From a bacterium (GTDB lineage: Bacteria; Bacteroidota; Ignavibacteria; Ignavibacteriales; Ignavibacteriaceae): a DNA stretch of 64,000 nt. The position numbers and the translations under genes were made by a program. Numbering within the stretch: the stretch's first letter is position 1; each line of letters begins with the position of its first letter. This document shows positions 7,876 to 16,644 of the stretch, one piece after another. The notes below the pieces were generated by a model. The model was not told the DNA's origin. It ran no database searches and saw nothing but the letters and a program-made list of their open reading frames with translations. The DNA lies in NCBI GenBank assembly GCA_016716565.1, contig JADJWC010000001.1:620001-684000 (forward strand), written 5' to 3'.

Positions 7876-10497
7876 TTAATTATTAATAAAAGCATTTATA
7901 ATCTTTTCAACTTTGCTGATTGCTGACGGAATTCCAGAAATATCTTTTCCGCCGGCAGTTGCAAGATGCGGACGACCACCACCACCGCCGCCAACAAGCT
8001 TCGCTAACTCTCCAACAATTTTACCGGCACTAAGTTTCTTTTCTTTAATTAAATCATCGCTTACAACTGCTACAATCCCGACTTTATCTTCAATCTGCGA
8101 AATCAAAACACCAACACCGCTGCCCATTTTATTTCTCAGTTCATCGCCGAAAGATTTCAGCTCATCCATATTGTCTGCATGAACTCTTCCTTTAAAAACT
8201 TTGATTCCTTTTTCCTCAGAATGCAGAGAGAGAATATGATCAAGTTGCCCAAGCTTCTCTTTTAATTTAAGATCGGAAATTTCCTTTTCCAGTTTCTTTT
8301 TCGTGTCGAGTAATTCATCAATTCGGTGGCTGAACTGTTTCATATGTTCAAGCTGTGATTGGATATACTTCTCAACTCCGGCACCAGTTACAGCCTCGAT
8401 TCTCCTAACTCCGCTTGCGATAGAAGCCTCACTTATTATTTTGAACAATCCTATCTCCGATGAATTCCTAACGTGGGTACCGCCGCAGAACTCCATTGTG
8501 AAATCTCCGAATTGAACCACGTTTACTTTATCGCCGTACTTATCCCCAAAGAACATTAATGCACCCATCTTCTTTGCTTCCTCAAATGGAATATTACGAT
8601 GATGATACATCGGGAGATTTCGACGTAATTGTTCGTTCACAAGGATTTCAATATCGTGCAATTCTTCCGGACTTGGTTTTGTGAAATGAGTAAAATCAAA
8701 TCTGAGATGATCGGGTCCAACATAAGAACCAGCCTGCTGAACGTGTGTTCCGAGTATTTTTCTTAATGCAGAATGAAGGAAATGAGTTACTGAGTGATTT
8801 CGCATTATATCCCAGCGACGTATAGAATCTACTTCGGCAACTAATTCAACTTCGGGTTGAAGATTTTTTTTAGAATCATTTTCAATTACGTGGATAATTT
8901 TATTTTCAACTTTCAATAAGTCGACAACATCAAATTTATTTTCATTCATAACCAAGCTTCCTGTATCATCAACCTGTCCGCCTGCTTCAACGTAGAAAGG
9001 TGTCTTGTCCAGTATTATCAGTTCTGTATTTTTATCACGTTTGAAACCTACAACTTTCGATGTGGTTTTTAACTCATCGTAGCCTCTGAATTCTGTTGGT
9101 GTGTCAATTGAGAAATTAAAATCTTTTGTGTCATTGAGCATAACACTTATTGAAGCAAACTTTTCTTTTGTCGCTTCACGGGCTCTGTCTTTTTGCTGAT
9201 TCATCAATTCATTGAAACGAACTTCATCAATTGTGAATCCCTTCTCGATTGCCATTATGTTTGTAAGATCAACAGGGAAACCAAATGTATCATAAAGCTT
9301 AAAAACATCTTCGCCCGGGATTACTTTTTCTTTTTTCTTATTCAACTTTTCAACTATTTCCTCGAAGAGTTCAATCCCACGGTCAAGTGTTGCGTTAAAA
9401 CTTTCTTCTTCACCTTTAATTACTTTTTTAACGTATTCTTTTTTCTCTTTTATTTCGGGGAACACATCACCCATTGTTTGAATAAGCGTATCAACAAGAA
9501 GATAAAGGAAAGGTTCGTTTAAATTGATTTTTCTTCCATAGCGTGCAGCTCTCCTCAAAATTCTTCTGAGTACATATCCTCTTCCTTCGTTTCCGGGAAC
9601 AGCACCATCGGCGATTGCAAAAGTTAATGCACGAATATGATCTGCTATTACTCTCGTTGAGATTTTTATTTCTTCGGATTTCCCTTTTGCTTCTGCATAG
9701 ATATCTTTGTCTATCTTCATTTTACTGAGCTTAATAATTTCTTCAATGATTGGATAGAAAATATCTGTGTCATAATTGGAATAAGTTTTTTGTAATACAG
9801 CACAAATCCTTTCAAAGCCCATTCCTGTATCAACATGCTTTGCAGGAAGTTCGTGAAGCTTTCCGTTTTCATCCCGGTTGTACTGGATAAAGACGAGATT
9901 CCAGATTTCAATACATTCAGGAGATCCTGCATTCACATACTCGGGATTATCATAATCATCACCTACATTAATATGAATTTCTGAGCAAGGACCACACGGA
10001 CCTGTTTCACCCATTTCCCAGAAGTTATCTTTTTCACCGAAACGTAAAATGTGTTTTGGATTAATATCTGTTTTAGTTTTCCATAAATTGAAAGCTTCGT
10101 CATCATCTTTGTAAACACTAGCCCATAATCTTTCTTTAGGAAGTTTCCATACGTCAGTAAGAAGTTCCCATGCCCATTCGATTGCCTCGGCTTTGTAATA
10201 ATCGCCAAATGACCAGTTGCCAAGCATTTCAAAAAACGTATGATGATAAGTATCGTGTCCAACTTCTTCGAGATCATTATGCTTGCCGCTCACTCGAATA
10301 CATTTTTGTGTATCAACGGCACGTGTATAATCTCTCTTTCCTTTTCCAAGAAATACATCTTTAAATTGATTCATTCCGGCATTGGTAAAAAGCAGTGTCG
10401 GATCATCGAAGGGAACAACCGGCGATGACTGCACGATTTTATGATTTTTTCCTTTAAAAAAGTTTAAGAATTGATTTCTTATTTCACGAGATGTCAT
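7876..10497 (-). CDS. alaS: Alanyl-tRNA synthetase
   Basis: A full-length class II synthetase (873 residues with the chosen start) that charges tRNA-Ala. It has the N-terminal catalytic core (TNAGMNQFKD), the editing domain with metal-binding motifs VTHFLHSAL and FCGGTHVR, and a C-terminal DHHA1 domain with the glycine-rich GGGGGGRPHLA segment. The frame extends 26 codons further upstream, but ATG at 10497 is preferred: an AAAGGA Shine-Dalgarno lies a few bases upstream and the family normally starts at the MTSREIR-like helix. radA follows downstream. Confidence 0.97.
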   Translation of the reverse strand: MTSREIRNQFLNFFKGKNHKIVQSSPVVPFDDPTLLFTNAGMNQFKDVFLGKGKRDYTRAVDTQKCIRVSGKHNDLEEVGHDTYHHTFFEMLGNWSFGDYYKAEAIEWAWELLTDVWKLPKERLWASVYKDDDEAFNLWKTKTDINPKHILRFGEKDNFWEMGETGPCGPCSEIHINVGDDYDNPEYVNAGSPECIEIWNLVFIQYNRDENGKLHELPAKHVDTGMGFERICAVLQKTYSNYDTDIFYPIIEEIIKLSKMKIDKDIYAEAKGKSEEIKISTRVIADHIRALTFAIADGAVPGNEGRGYVLRRILRRAARYGRKINLNEPFLYLLVDTLIQTMGDVFPEIKEKKEYVKKVIKGEEESFNATLDRGIELFEEIVEKLNKKKEKVIPGEDVFKLYDTFGFPVDLTNIMAIEKGFTIDEVRFNELMNQQKDRAREATKEKFASISVMLNDTKDFNFSIDTPTEFRGYDELKTTSKVVGFKRDKNTELIILDKTPFYVEAGGQVDDTGSLVMNENKFDVVDLLKVENKIIHVIENDSKKNLQPEVELVAEVDSIRRWDIMRNHSVTHFLHSALRKILGTHVQQAGSYVGPDHLRFDFTHFTKPSPEELHDIEILVNEQLRRNLPMYHHRNIPFEEAKKMGALMFFGDKYGDKVNVVQFGDFTMEFCGGTHVRNSSEIGLFKIISEASIASGVRRIEAVTGAGVEKYIQSQLEHMKQFSHRIDELLDTKKKLEKEISDLKLKEKLGQLDHILSLHSEEKGIKVFKGRVHADNMDELKSFGDELRNKMGSGVGVLISQIEDKVGIVAVVSDDLIKEKKLSAGKIVGELAKLVGGGGGGRPHLATAGGKDISGIPSAISKVEKIINAFINN

Positions 10498-10789
10498 TTT
10501 ATCCTTTATCATTAAACGTTTCAGCAAAAATAATAAAATGGGCTGTAAGCATGAACCACATATTATATCGTTCATTAAGTATTCGTTTATTAATATTCAG
10601 ATTTAATAGTCAATTGAAGGTGAAAGTTTAAAAAAATCTGCCGTAGCAGTATCAAACAATTATAACCAATTAGATAAATTGAAGAACTTTCAGCAATTCC
10701 GGGCGGTCATTTTTTCTTCAAATCAGTAATAAGAAGATAATTATTCTGAGAATTTTTGCTTTTTGTGTTAAAGCGCAAATAATTCCTGT

Positions 10790-10804
10790 GGTACCCAAAT
10801 TGCT
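10790..10804 (+). promoter_or_regulatory. Candidate sigma-54 (-24/-12) promoter upstream of the TonB/anti-sigma gene
   Basis: The sequence TGGTACCCAAATTGC followed by TTT fits the sigma-54 pattern TGGYAC-N5-TTGCW with the exact GG-to-GC spacing. Nearly the same 15-mer occurs at 12324-12338 before the ECF sigma gene. The match is seen directly; its function is inferred. Confidence 0.5.
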
Positions 10805-10886
10805 TTCAATTCTTGATATTTTGAGCATAATTGAAGGAAGGCCTGACGAATTATTTAGGCTTGTGTATTAGTGAAATCATTTTCAA

Positions 10887-10901
10887 ACGTACTTAAACTG
10901 C
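10887..10901 (+). promoter_or_regulatory. Weaker -24/-12-like copy next to the start of the TonB/anti-sigma gene
   Basis: ACGTACTTAAACTGC shares the GTACTTAAA core with the copy at 12324 but has C in place of one of the two -24 guanines and C for T in the -12 box. It may be a degenerate second promoter or an unrelated resemblance. Confidence 0.25.
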
Positions 10902-10929
10902 AAAAAATCACTCTGGGGAAGCATAACTG

Positions 10930-12213
10930 ATGGATGGTAAAAAAAGCATTGAACTAATAATTCTTGAAGTACTTGGATGTCTCGAAAAAGATGACAGAAG
11001 TAATCTTCAATTACTTAAAGAGACTGACGAAAACTTTCCGTGGAAAACTCTCGCTGAGTTACAAAACCTATCTGCGCTTCTACCCTCAGTTTTAGAAATA
11101 CCAGAACATCCATCGTCTGCACCAAAAGAAAGAATAGTAAACAAACTTAATCAGTCTGTTTCTTCTGAAAACAGTTATGATCAACCAGCTAAATTTTCAC
11201 CCGGAGTAGGAGTAAAATCTGAACATAAAGAACAATTGGGAGAGATTCTTAATAAAAATAAGATTGACTGGGGATCTTTAGCCGTTTCCAATCCATCACC
11301 CAAATCAGTAGCTGGGTACGAAGAGGTTAAACCGAAAGCATCTGCTGTCAATAGGGAATCAAAGCATATTGAAGCAACAGAAGAATTAACAGAGGATGAA
11401 AAATTTATTGCAGTCACTAATACGGAATCAATTAAGGAAAACGAAATTAACATCGCTTCATCTTCGAAGCTCAAAAAATACGTGATGGTTTCTATATTAC
11501 TTTTTTTGATTTCTCTTTCTTTATTTGGCTATCTGTTCATCTTCAGGCAAACTAATTCATCAGAAACTTTAGCAGAAAACAAACCTGATAAAAAAGTAGT
11601 CACTGAACCTGTCGAAGAGTTCGTTTATAATAATATTCAGGGTTTAGAAAGTATTCAGTCAGCAGCAGATGATCAGCGGGAGGAGATCGAAAATAAATCT
11701 GAGAATAATACCGAAACCAAAACTGAAACAAAAAAAGAAAATCCAACTAAAGAAAACAATAAAAATATTCTGCCAAAAGCACCGCCAAAATTACCAGAAC
11801 CAATTGAAGCACCGTTAATTGAAACTGCTCAAGTTACCTCTACGGAGGAAGAAAAAACCAATGAAGAAATAAAAGCTCCTCCACCAAAAGAGGTAATTAA
11901 AGAAAGTGAAGAACCAACCTACTTTGTAGCTGTTGAAGAAATGCCAGAACCTATAGGAGGATTAACAGCAATTCAGCAAAAAATAGTTTACCCTGAACTT
12001 GCCCGAAGAGCCGGTGTTCAGGGCAAAGTTTATATTCGTGCTTTTGTTGATGAAAATGGAAATGTGACCAGTGCAGAAGTAGTGAAAGGAATTGGCGGTG
12101 GCTGCGATGAAGCTGCACTTGATGCAATACTAAAAACAAAATTCACTCCCGGCAAGCAACGGGGAAAACCTATTAAAGTACAGGTAACTGTTCCAGTCTT
12201 ATTCAAACTTTGA
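10930..12213 (+). CDS. Membrane protein with anti-sigma-like cytoplasmic domain and periplasmic TonB C-terminal domain
   Basis: 427 residues in three parts. Residues 1-75 closely resemble the N-terminus of the anti-sigma-like protein at 12977 (shared IELI...VLGCL...FP...LA...ALLP.VLEI), so this is probably a cytoplasmic sigma-binding helix bundle without the HxxxCxxC zinc motif. A single membrane helix spans 184-205. A Glu/Lys/Pro-rich linker (about 210-330) leads to a TonB C-terminal domain (331-427) with the YPELARRAGVQGKV and FTPGKQRGKPI signatures. TonB tails normally contact TonB boxes of outer-membrane receptors. No ExbB/ExbD genes are adjacent. The combination suggests direct coupling of envelope state to sigma activity, which is inference. 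The ECF sigma gene follows after 183 bases with its own promoter-like sequence. Confidence 0.82.
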   Translation: MDGKKSIELIILEVLGCLEKDDRSNLQLLKETDENFPWKTLAELQNLSALLPSVLEIPEHPSSAPKERIVNKLNQSVSSENSYDQPAKFSPGVGVKSEHKEQLGEILNKNKIDWGSLAVSNPSPKSVAGYEEVKPKASAVNRESKHIEATEELTEDEKFIAVTNTESIKENEINIASSSKLKKYVMVSILLFLISLSLFGYLFIFRQTNSSETLAENKPDKKVVTEPVEEFVYNNIQGLESIQSAADDQREEIENKSENNTETKTETKKENPTKENNKNILPKAPPKLPEPIEAPLIETAQVTSTEEEKTNEEIKAPPPKEVIKESEEPTYFVAVEEMPEPIGGLTAIQQKIVYPELARRAGVQGKVYIRAFVDENGNVTSAEVVKGIGGGCDEAALDAILKTKFTPGKQRGKPIKVQVTVPVLFKL

Positions 12214-12323
12214 CATAAAATCGGAATAAATTTTACTGTCAGTTATTTTAACAACTCATCGGTCGTTAGTCAATATTTTGTATTGTATTCAAGCCATTTG
12301 GCGATTTAATGCGCCATATTAAG

Positions 12324-12338
12324 TGGTACTTAAATTGC
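12324..12338 (+). promoter_or_regulatory. Candidate sigma-54 (-24/-12) promoter of the ECF sigma gene
   Basis: TGGTACTTAAATTGC followed by A fits TGGYAC-N5-TTGCW exactly. The predicted transcription start near 12350 would leave a leader of about 45 bases before the GTG start at 12397. The duplicated motif at 10790 strengthens the case. Confidence 0.55.
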
Positions 12339-12396
12339 AGGAATTTTTCAACAAATTGAATTTTAGAAACAAACCATTGTAGAAGGGAGATAAAAA

Positions 12397-12972
12397 GTGT
12401 CCGAAGGATATACATTAACAGATGCTGAGATCATGTTGAAAGTTGCCGGTTATGACTCAAAAGCCTTAGAGCAGTTGTATGACCGTTATGCTCCGATTCT
12501 TTACTCTTTGATTAAAAAAATAGTTACCGATAAAGAGACTGCGGAAGAATTACTTTCTGATGTGTTTGTGATCATCTGGCGGCAGATAGATCAATTTGAT
12601 TTCACGACAAATAATATTTATACATGGTTAATAACACTTTCACGGAATAAAGCAATTGATGTGCTGAACAGGAGATTAGGTAAAAGTCTGCCGGAGTATA
12701 CAGACGATTATGAAAAAGAATTCATTCTACCAAAATTATCTCCGGAAATACAACCGATGGAACTTGAGGACGTAATGAATAATAAAAATAAAATGGAGAA
12801 GGCATTAAATAGCTTAACAGATGCTCAGAAATATGTTTTGGAATTAAGCTATTACGGCGGAATGGATCAGGATGAAATTGCCGCAAAGCTGAAAATTCCA
12901 ACTGTTACTGTAAAATCCAAGTTGCAAGTCGCGATTGGAAATCTAATGCAGAAACATTCAGAGGCAAAATAA
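12397..12972 (+). CDS. ECF-family RNA polymerase sigma factor
   Basis: 191 residues, normal for an ECF sigma factor. Region 2 spans about 24-90 (AEELLSDVFVIIWR then TWLITLSRNKAIDVLNRR) and region 4 about 137-183 with a helix-turn-helix (MDQDEIAAKLKIPTVTVKSKL). The start is GTG at 12397, supported by an AGGGAG Shine-Dalgarno 9 bases upstream. The stop is 4 bases before the ATG of the anti-sigma-like gene, so the two are surely co-transcribed and probably translationally coupled. The upstream gene shares the anti-sigma-like head, so this factor may have two membrane-bound partners. Confidence 0.93.
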   Translation: MSEGYTLTDAEIMLKVAGYDSKALEQLYDRYAPILYSLIKKIVTDKETAEELLSDVFVIIWRQIDQFDFTTNNIYTWLITLSRNKAIDVLNRRLGKSLPEYTDDYEKEFILPKLSPEIQPMELEDVMNNKNKMEKALNSLTDAQKYVLELSYYGGMDQDEIAAKLKIPTVTVKSKLQVAIGNLMQKHSEAK

Positions 12973-12976
12973 TTTT

Positions 12977-13675
12977 ATGGAAAGAAAAAAAATTATAGAA
13001 TTAATAAAGCTTGATGTTCTTGGCTGTCTAAATGAAAAAAACAGAGAAGAACTTCAATCACAGCGGTTAACCGCTGAGGAATTCCCCTTGAGAGAACTGG
13101 CTGATTATCAGTTTGTTGTTGCTTTACTTCCAACGGTGCTTGAGATACGTACTCCTGCGACTGAGCTTAAAGATAAAACTGCGATGAAGCTTTATAATTT
13201 AAGAGAAGAAATAAAAGCAAAAATTGAGGCTAAAAAGGCTCTGGAAACTGTCGCTGAACCCGTAGAAGTAAAACTTGAGCAAGCAGAAAATGAAGAATTC
13301 GGTGAACTAATTGAAGTGAAGGAAAAAGTTGTTGTAGAAGAAGAAGTTGCTGTTGGAGTGGGAGAAGAAATTCAATTAGGTGGATTTAATTCTGCAATTC
13401 CAAAGGATGATCCATTTAAAGTAATTAGTAGTCATAAAGAGAAAAGAACACCGGATAATTTTCTGCAGGAAGTGCGCGAGGCTGTTGAATCTATTGTTCC
13501 TAAACAGCAGCCGGATAAAGAAATGATTGAGAAAATAACCCGCGATTATATTAATTCGCAACTGAAACGTGAAATAGAATCAATGAATCAATCTTTAAAA
13601 CAAAGCCGGATGCTGAGTTACATTTTCTTTGCAGTGACTTTGATATTAATAGCCGTACTTTTCTTTATCAAATAG
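12977..13675 (+). CDS. Putative membrane-anchored anti-sigma factor
   Basis: 232 residues with the same N-terminal helix bundle (about 1-75) as the TonB-tailed protein at 10930. The middle is acidic and rich in Glu/Val/Lys, residues 165-210 are predicted coiled coil, and a single membrane helix ends the protein (212-232), leaving almost nothing outside. Immediate linkage to the ECF sigma gene is the classic arrangement for an anti-sigma factor. The zinc-binding HxxxCxxC motif is absent. With no periplasmic domain it cannot sense the periplasm itself and may depend on its TonB-tailed paralogue. No clear terminator follows in the 49-base convergent gap. Confidence 0.75.
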   Translation: MERKKIIELIKLDVLGCLNEKNREELQSQRLTAEEFPLRELADYQFVVALLPTVLEIRTPATELKDKTAMKLYNLREEIKAKIEAKKALETVAEPVEVKLEQAENEEFGELIEVKEKVVVEEEVAVGVGEEIQLGGFNSAIPKDDPFKVISSHKEKRTPDNFLQEVREAVESIVPKQQPDKEMIEKITRDYINSQLKREIESMNQSLKQSRMLSYIFFAVTLILIAVLFFIK

Positions 13676-13724
13676 TAATTCTGAAGATCTTTTCTCAGGA
13701 TAAATTATATTCCTTCATGTCTCG

Positions 13725-14219
13725 CTATTTCCGAAGCAATAAAATAAACACTGCCAAAATAATTATTATCGGCCAGAGATAATTCAGTACAGGTATTACT
13801 GAATGAATAAATGTACTGATGCTCCATCTGCTGTCAAGAATCAACAAAGTCATACCTGATGATAAACAAGCTATTGAAACCAAAAGGAATATTATTCTGG
13901 TTGAAGTAATTATGTGAAGAATTAATAAACCAGAGCCTGAGATTATCAGAATTATCGGTACGCTAATCTCCTTGTTAATATTCAGTGTGAAATTTTCAGA
14001 AATCAGAGCATAAACTCCAATAAGAAAAATAACAGATCCAAGGAAAACAGATAATCCGTTTTGGCGGATTCCCTCGCTATAAACAAGAGCCATCCCAATT
14101 ATTAATAGTGAATACGATAAGATATCAATCAGAGTTACCGGAAGCACGCCGAAAATCGTGAGCAAAAATGAAACTATTATAAATATTATTACAATTAGAG
14201 CAATTTGGTTTAGCCGCAT
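13725..14219 (-). CDS. Small integral membrane protein, function unknown
   Basis: 164 residues made almost wholly of hydrophobic segments; about six membrane helices can be drawn (near 6-28, 32-48, 55-73, 84-104, 109-128 and 141-162). I do not recognise a family with certainty. Its ATG overlaps the stop of the arginase gene by one base (TAATG), so it is translationally coupled to it. A role linked to arginine or urea handling is only positional inference. Confidence 0.7.
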   Translation of the reverse strand: MRLNQIALIVIIFIIVSFLLTIFGVLPVTLIDILSYSLLIIGMALVYSEGIRQNGLSVFLGSVIFLIGVYALISENFTLNINKEISVPIILIISGSGLLILHIITSTRIIFLLVSIACLSSGMTLLILDSRWSISTFIHSVIPVLNYLWPIIIILAVFILLLRK

Positions 14220-15142
14220 TAGAGTATTCTCTGTCCCATGCTGGATGCAATAAGTTCTGCAATAAAAGCTGCGCTTTGATTTTTATGATCGAGTATCGGA
14301 TTTACTTCTGCTATTTCCAGTGAAGACATGCAGCCGCATTCAGCAATTGTTTCCATCAATAGATGAGCTTCCCTGTAACTCAATCCACCAGCTACCGGTG
14401 TTCCAACTCCGGGTGCAACTGATGGATCAACACTATCAACATCAAAACTGATGTGAATGTGATCAACTTTTTCCCTGAATTGCTTTAGGACTTTTGCTAT
14501 AATTCTGTGTATTCCAAGTTTATCGATATCAGTCATTGTGTAAATCGGAACTTTCAACTTCTTTATATTATTTTTTTCCGCTTCATCGACACTTCTTATT
14601 CCGATTAGTGCACAATTTTCAGGAAGTATTTTTGGTGAGAAATCAAGAAAGTTGACAAGTTCATCACAGCCTAGACCCAATAATGAAGCAAGCGGCATTC
14701 CGTGAATATTTCCCGAGGGACTGGTTTCATCAGTGTTCATATCGCTGTGAGCATCAATCCAGATTACTCCGAGCTTTAATTTTTTTTTCCTGCAGTAATC
14801 AGCAATACCGGAAATTGTACCAATAGCCATTGAATGGTCACCTCCGAGACAAAGCGGGAAGTCACCTTTTTCCAAAACCTTTTCAACTTTATCGGCCAGC
14901 ATTTTTGAAGTTTTAATAATCTCATCAAGATATTTCAATTTTGGATTTCTGATCTTCTGTCTTTCCATAATTTCAATTTTGATATCACCGTTGTCAATCA
15001 CTTTATATCCGAGTGCTTCAAGCTTTGACTGCAGGCCTGCAATCCGAAGTGCGGAAGGACCCATATCAACTCCACGCCTGTCCGCACCTAGGTCCATCGG
15101 GAAACCGATCAAGGAAACATTTTCTTTCGTTATGCTTTTCAT
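14219..15142 (-). CDS. rocF: Arginase
   Basis: 307 residues, typical for a ureohydrolase. Manganese-binding motifs are all present: GGDHS, DAHSDMNT and SFDVDSVDP, plus the arginase-like SGNIHGMPL and the GLSYREA segment. Arginase hydrolyses L-arginine to ornithine and urea; agmatinase or formimidoylglutamase are less likely given the SGNIHGMP and VDP context. The start is ATG at 15142. It is divergent from the SpoIID-domain gene and overlaps the downstream membrane-protein gene by one base. Confidence 0.92.
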   Translation of the reverse strand: MKSITKENVSLIGFPMDLGADRRGVDMGPSALRIAGLQSKLEALGYKVIDNGDIKIEIMERQKIRNPKLKYLDEIIKTSKMLADKVEKVLEKGDFPLCLGGDHSMAIGTISGIADYCRKKKLKLGVIWIDAHSDMNTDETSPSGNIHGMPLASLLGLGCDELVNFLDFSPKILPENCALIGIRSVDEAEKNNIKKLKVPIYTMTDIDKLGIHRIIAKVLKQFREKVDHIHISFDVDSVDPSVAPGVGTPVAGGLSYREAHLLMETIAECGCMSSLEIAEVNPILDHKNQSAAFIAELIASSMGQRIL

Positions 15143-15291
15143 TTTAGATTTGAATTTAATTCAATATGCATTGTCAAAATAATTATAAAGACGTTCATAG
15201 TCCAAAAATCCCGCTTCAACAGACAAAACTATTCATTATATTTTGTGCGGATAATAAAAAGTTTAACTCAGGCAAGCATCATAAATATTGT

Positions 15292-16635
15292 ATGTTATAC
15301 AAAGAAGAACCTTTTATAAGTGTTGGTATTCTTACCGATAAAAAAATTAGGTTTGAATTATACGGTGATTTTCAGGTCGTCGGATCGAAAGATTCTTTCA
15401 GTGGAATATATACTGCCGAAATAAAGAACGACAGAATATTTTGTAAGAGCAGCAAGCACGAAATAGAAGGTTTCAACCAGATTGAATTTATCCCGGCAGA
15501 TCCCATTTCCGAATCATTTCTTCTTCGTGATGTTATTATCGGAAACAAATTTCACTGGGAGAGAAAAGAAAAGCAAAGGTTCATATACTCACTACTCCTT
15601 GTAAAATCCGGTGACCAGATTGTTGCAATAAACCACATTCCTATTGAAAGATATCTCACAAGCGTTATCTCATCCGAAATGAGTGCAAAAAGCTCAATTG
15701 AATTGTTGAAAGCTCAGGCAGTAATTGCGAGAAGTTGGGTGCTTGCACAGATCGATAGAGCAGAAAAATTAAATGAAGATGAGGAAACTCACGAAACCTC
15801 TCTAAAATTTGCAGATGAAATGATAAAATGGTATGACAGGGAAGACCATACTTTGTTTGATGTCTGTGCCGATGATCATTGCCAGCGTTTCCAGGGAGTT
15901 ACAAAAATTATTTCCGATGCATCATTTACTGCTATCGATCAGACAAAAGGAATTGTTCTTCTGAGTGGCGGCAAAGTATGCGATACACGTTATTCAAAAT
16001 GCTGCGGCGGAGTAACTGAATCATTTGAAAACGTATGGGAGCCGGTCATTCATCCGTATCTAACTTCAGTTGTTGATTACAAATTTGAACCGGAAAATTT
16101 TAATCTTGATTTTTCTGATGAAGCAAATGCAGAGAGATGGATTAAATCAAAACCAAATTCTTTTTGTAATACATCTGACCGAAAAATTCTATCTCATATT
16201 CTTGTTGATTATGACAGAGAAACAAAAGATTTTTTCAGATGGAAAGTAGAATACTCGCAAGATGAATTATCAGCACTCATAAAACAAAAAAGCGGGATCG
16301 ATTTTGGAGATATTATTGATTTGATTCCCGTCGAAAGAGGTGAGTCAGCCAGGTTAGTGAAACTTAAAATTGTCGGGACAAATAAAACATTGACTGTTGG
16401 TAAAGAACTGGAAATCAGAAGACTGCTGTCAAAAACTCATTTGTACAGTTCTGCTTTTATTGTAAAGAAGATTGGGAAAGACATTCCTGAAAAATTTATT
16501 CTGCATGGTGCCGGATGGGGACACGGAGTTGGAATGTGCCAGATAGGTGCCGCTGTTATGGCTGAAATGGGTTATAACTTCGATGAAATACTTTTACATT
16601 ATTTCAAGAACTCAGAGTTGAAAAAAATTTACTGA
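15292..16635 (+). CDS. SpoIID/LytB-domain protein, probable peptidoglycan lytic enzyme
   Basis: 447 residues from ATG at 15292; the frame is open 42 codons further up, but those codons look non-coding and run into the arginase promoter. A small beta domain at the N-terminus is followed by the SpoIID core: IPIERYLTSVISSEM, then KAQAVIARSWVLAQI with the conserved arginine, and near the C-terminus GAGWGHGVGMCQIGA. SpoIID cleaves glycan strands that lack stem peptides in Firmicutes; here no signal peptide is visible, so export is unclear. It heads a tight plus-strand cassette with two glycosyltransferases and a DUF4922 protein (gaps of 9 and 0 bases, then a 4-base overlap). Confidence 0.88.
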   Translation: MLYKEEPFISVGILTDKKIRFELYGDFQVVGSKDSFSGIYTAEIKNDRIFCKSSKHEIEGFNQIEFIPADPISESFLLRDVIIGNKFHWERKEKQRFIYSLLLVKSGDQIVAINHIPIERYLTSVISSEMSAKSSIELLKAQAVIARSWVLAQIDRAEKLNEDEETHETSLKFADEMIKWYDREDHTLFDVCADDHCQRFQGVTKIISDASFTAIDQTKGIVLLSGGKVCDTRYSKCCGGVTESFENVWEPVIHPYLTSVVDYKFEPENFNLDFSDEANAERWIKSKPNSFCNTSDRKILSHILVDYDRETKDFFRWKVEYSQDELSALIKQKSGIDFGDIIDLIPVERGESARLVKLKIVGTNKTLTVGKELEIRRLLSKTHLYSSAFIVKKIGKDIPEKFILHGAGWGHGVGMCQIGAAVMAEMGYNFDEILLHYFKNSELKKIY

Positions 16636-16644
16636 TAAGTTTTA

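Larger units (their letters stand above)
10498..10929. other. 432-base divergent intergenic region between alaS and the TonB/anti-sigma gene
   Basis: No credible coding sequence is seen on either strand. It must hold the alaS promoter and the leader of the plus-strand gene. It contains two -24/-12-like sequences (annotated separately). The leader downstream of the first of these would be about 125 bases long. The Shine-Dalgarno of the plus-strand gene is probably the GGGGA at about 10915. Confidence 0.6.
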
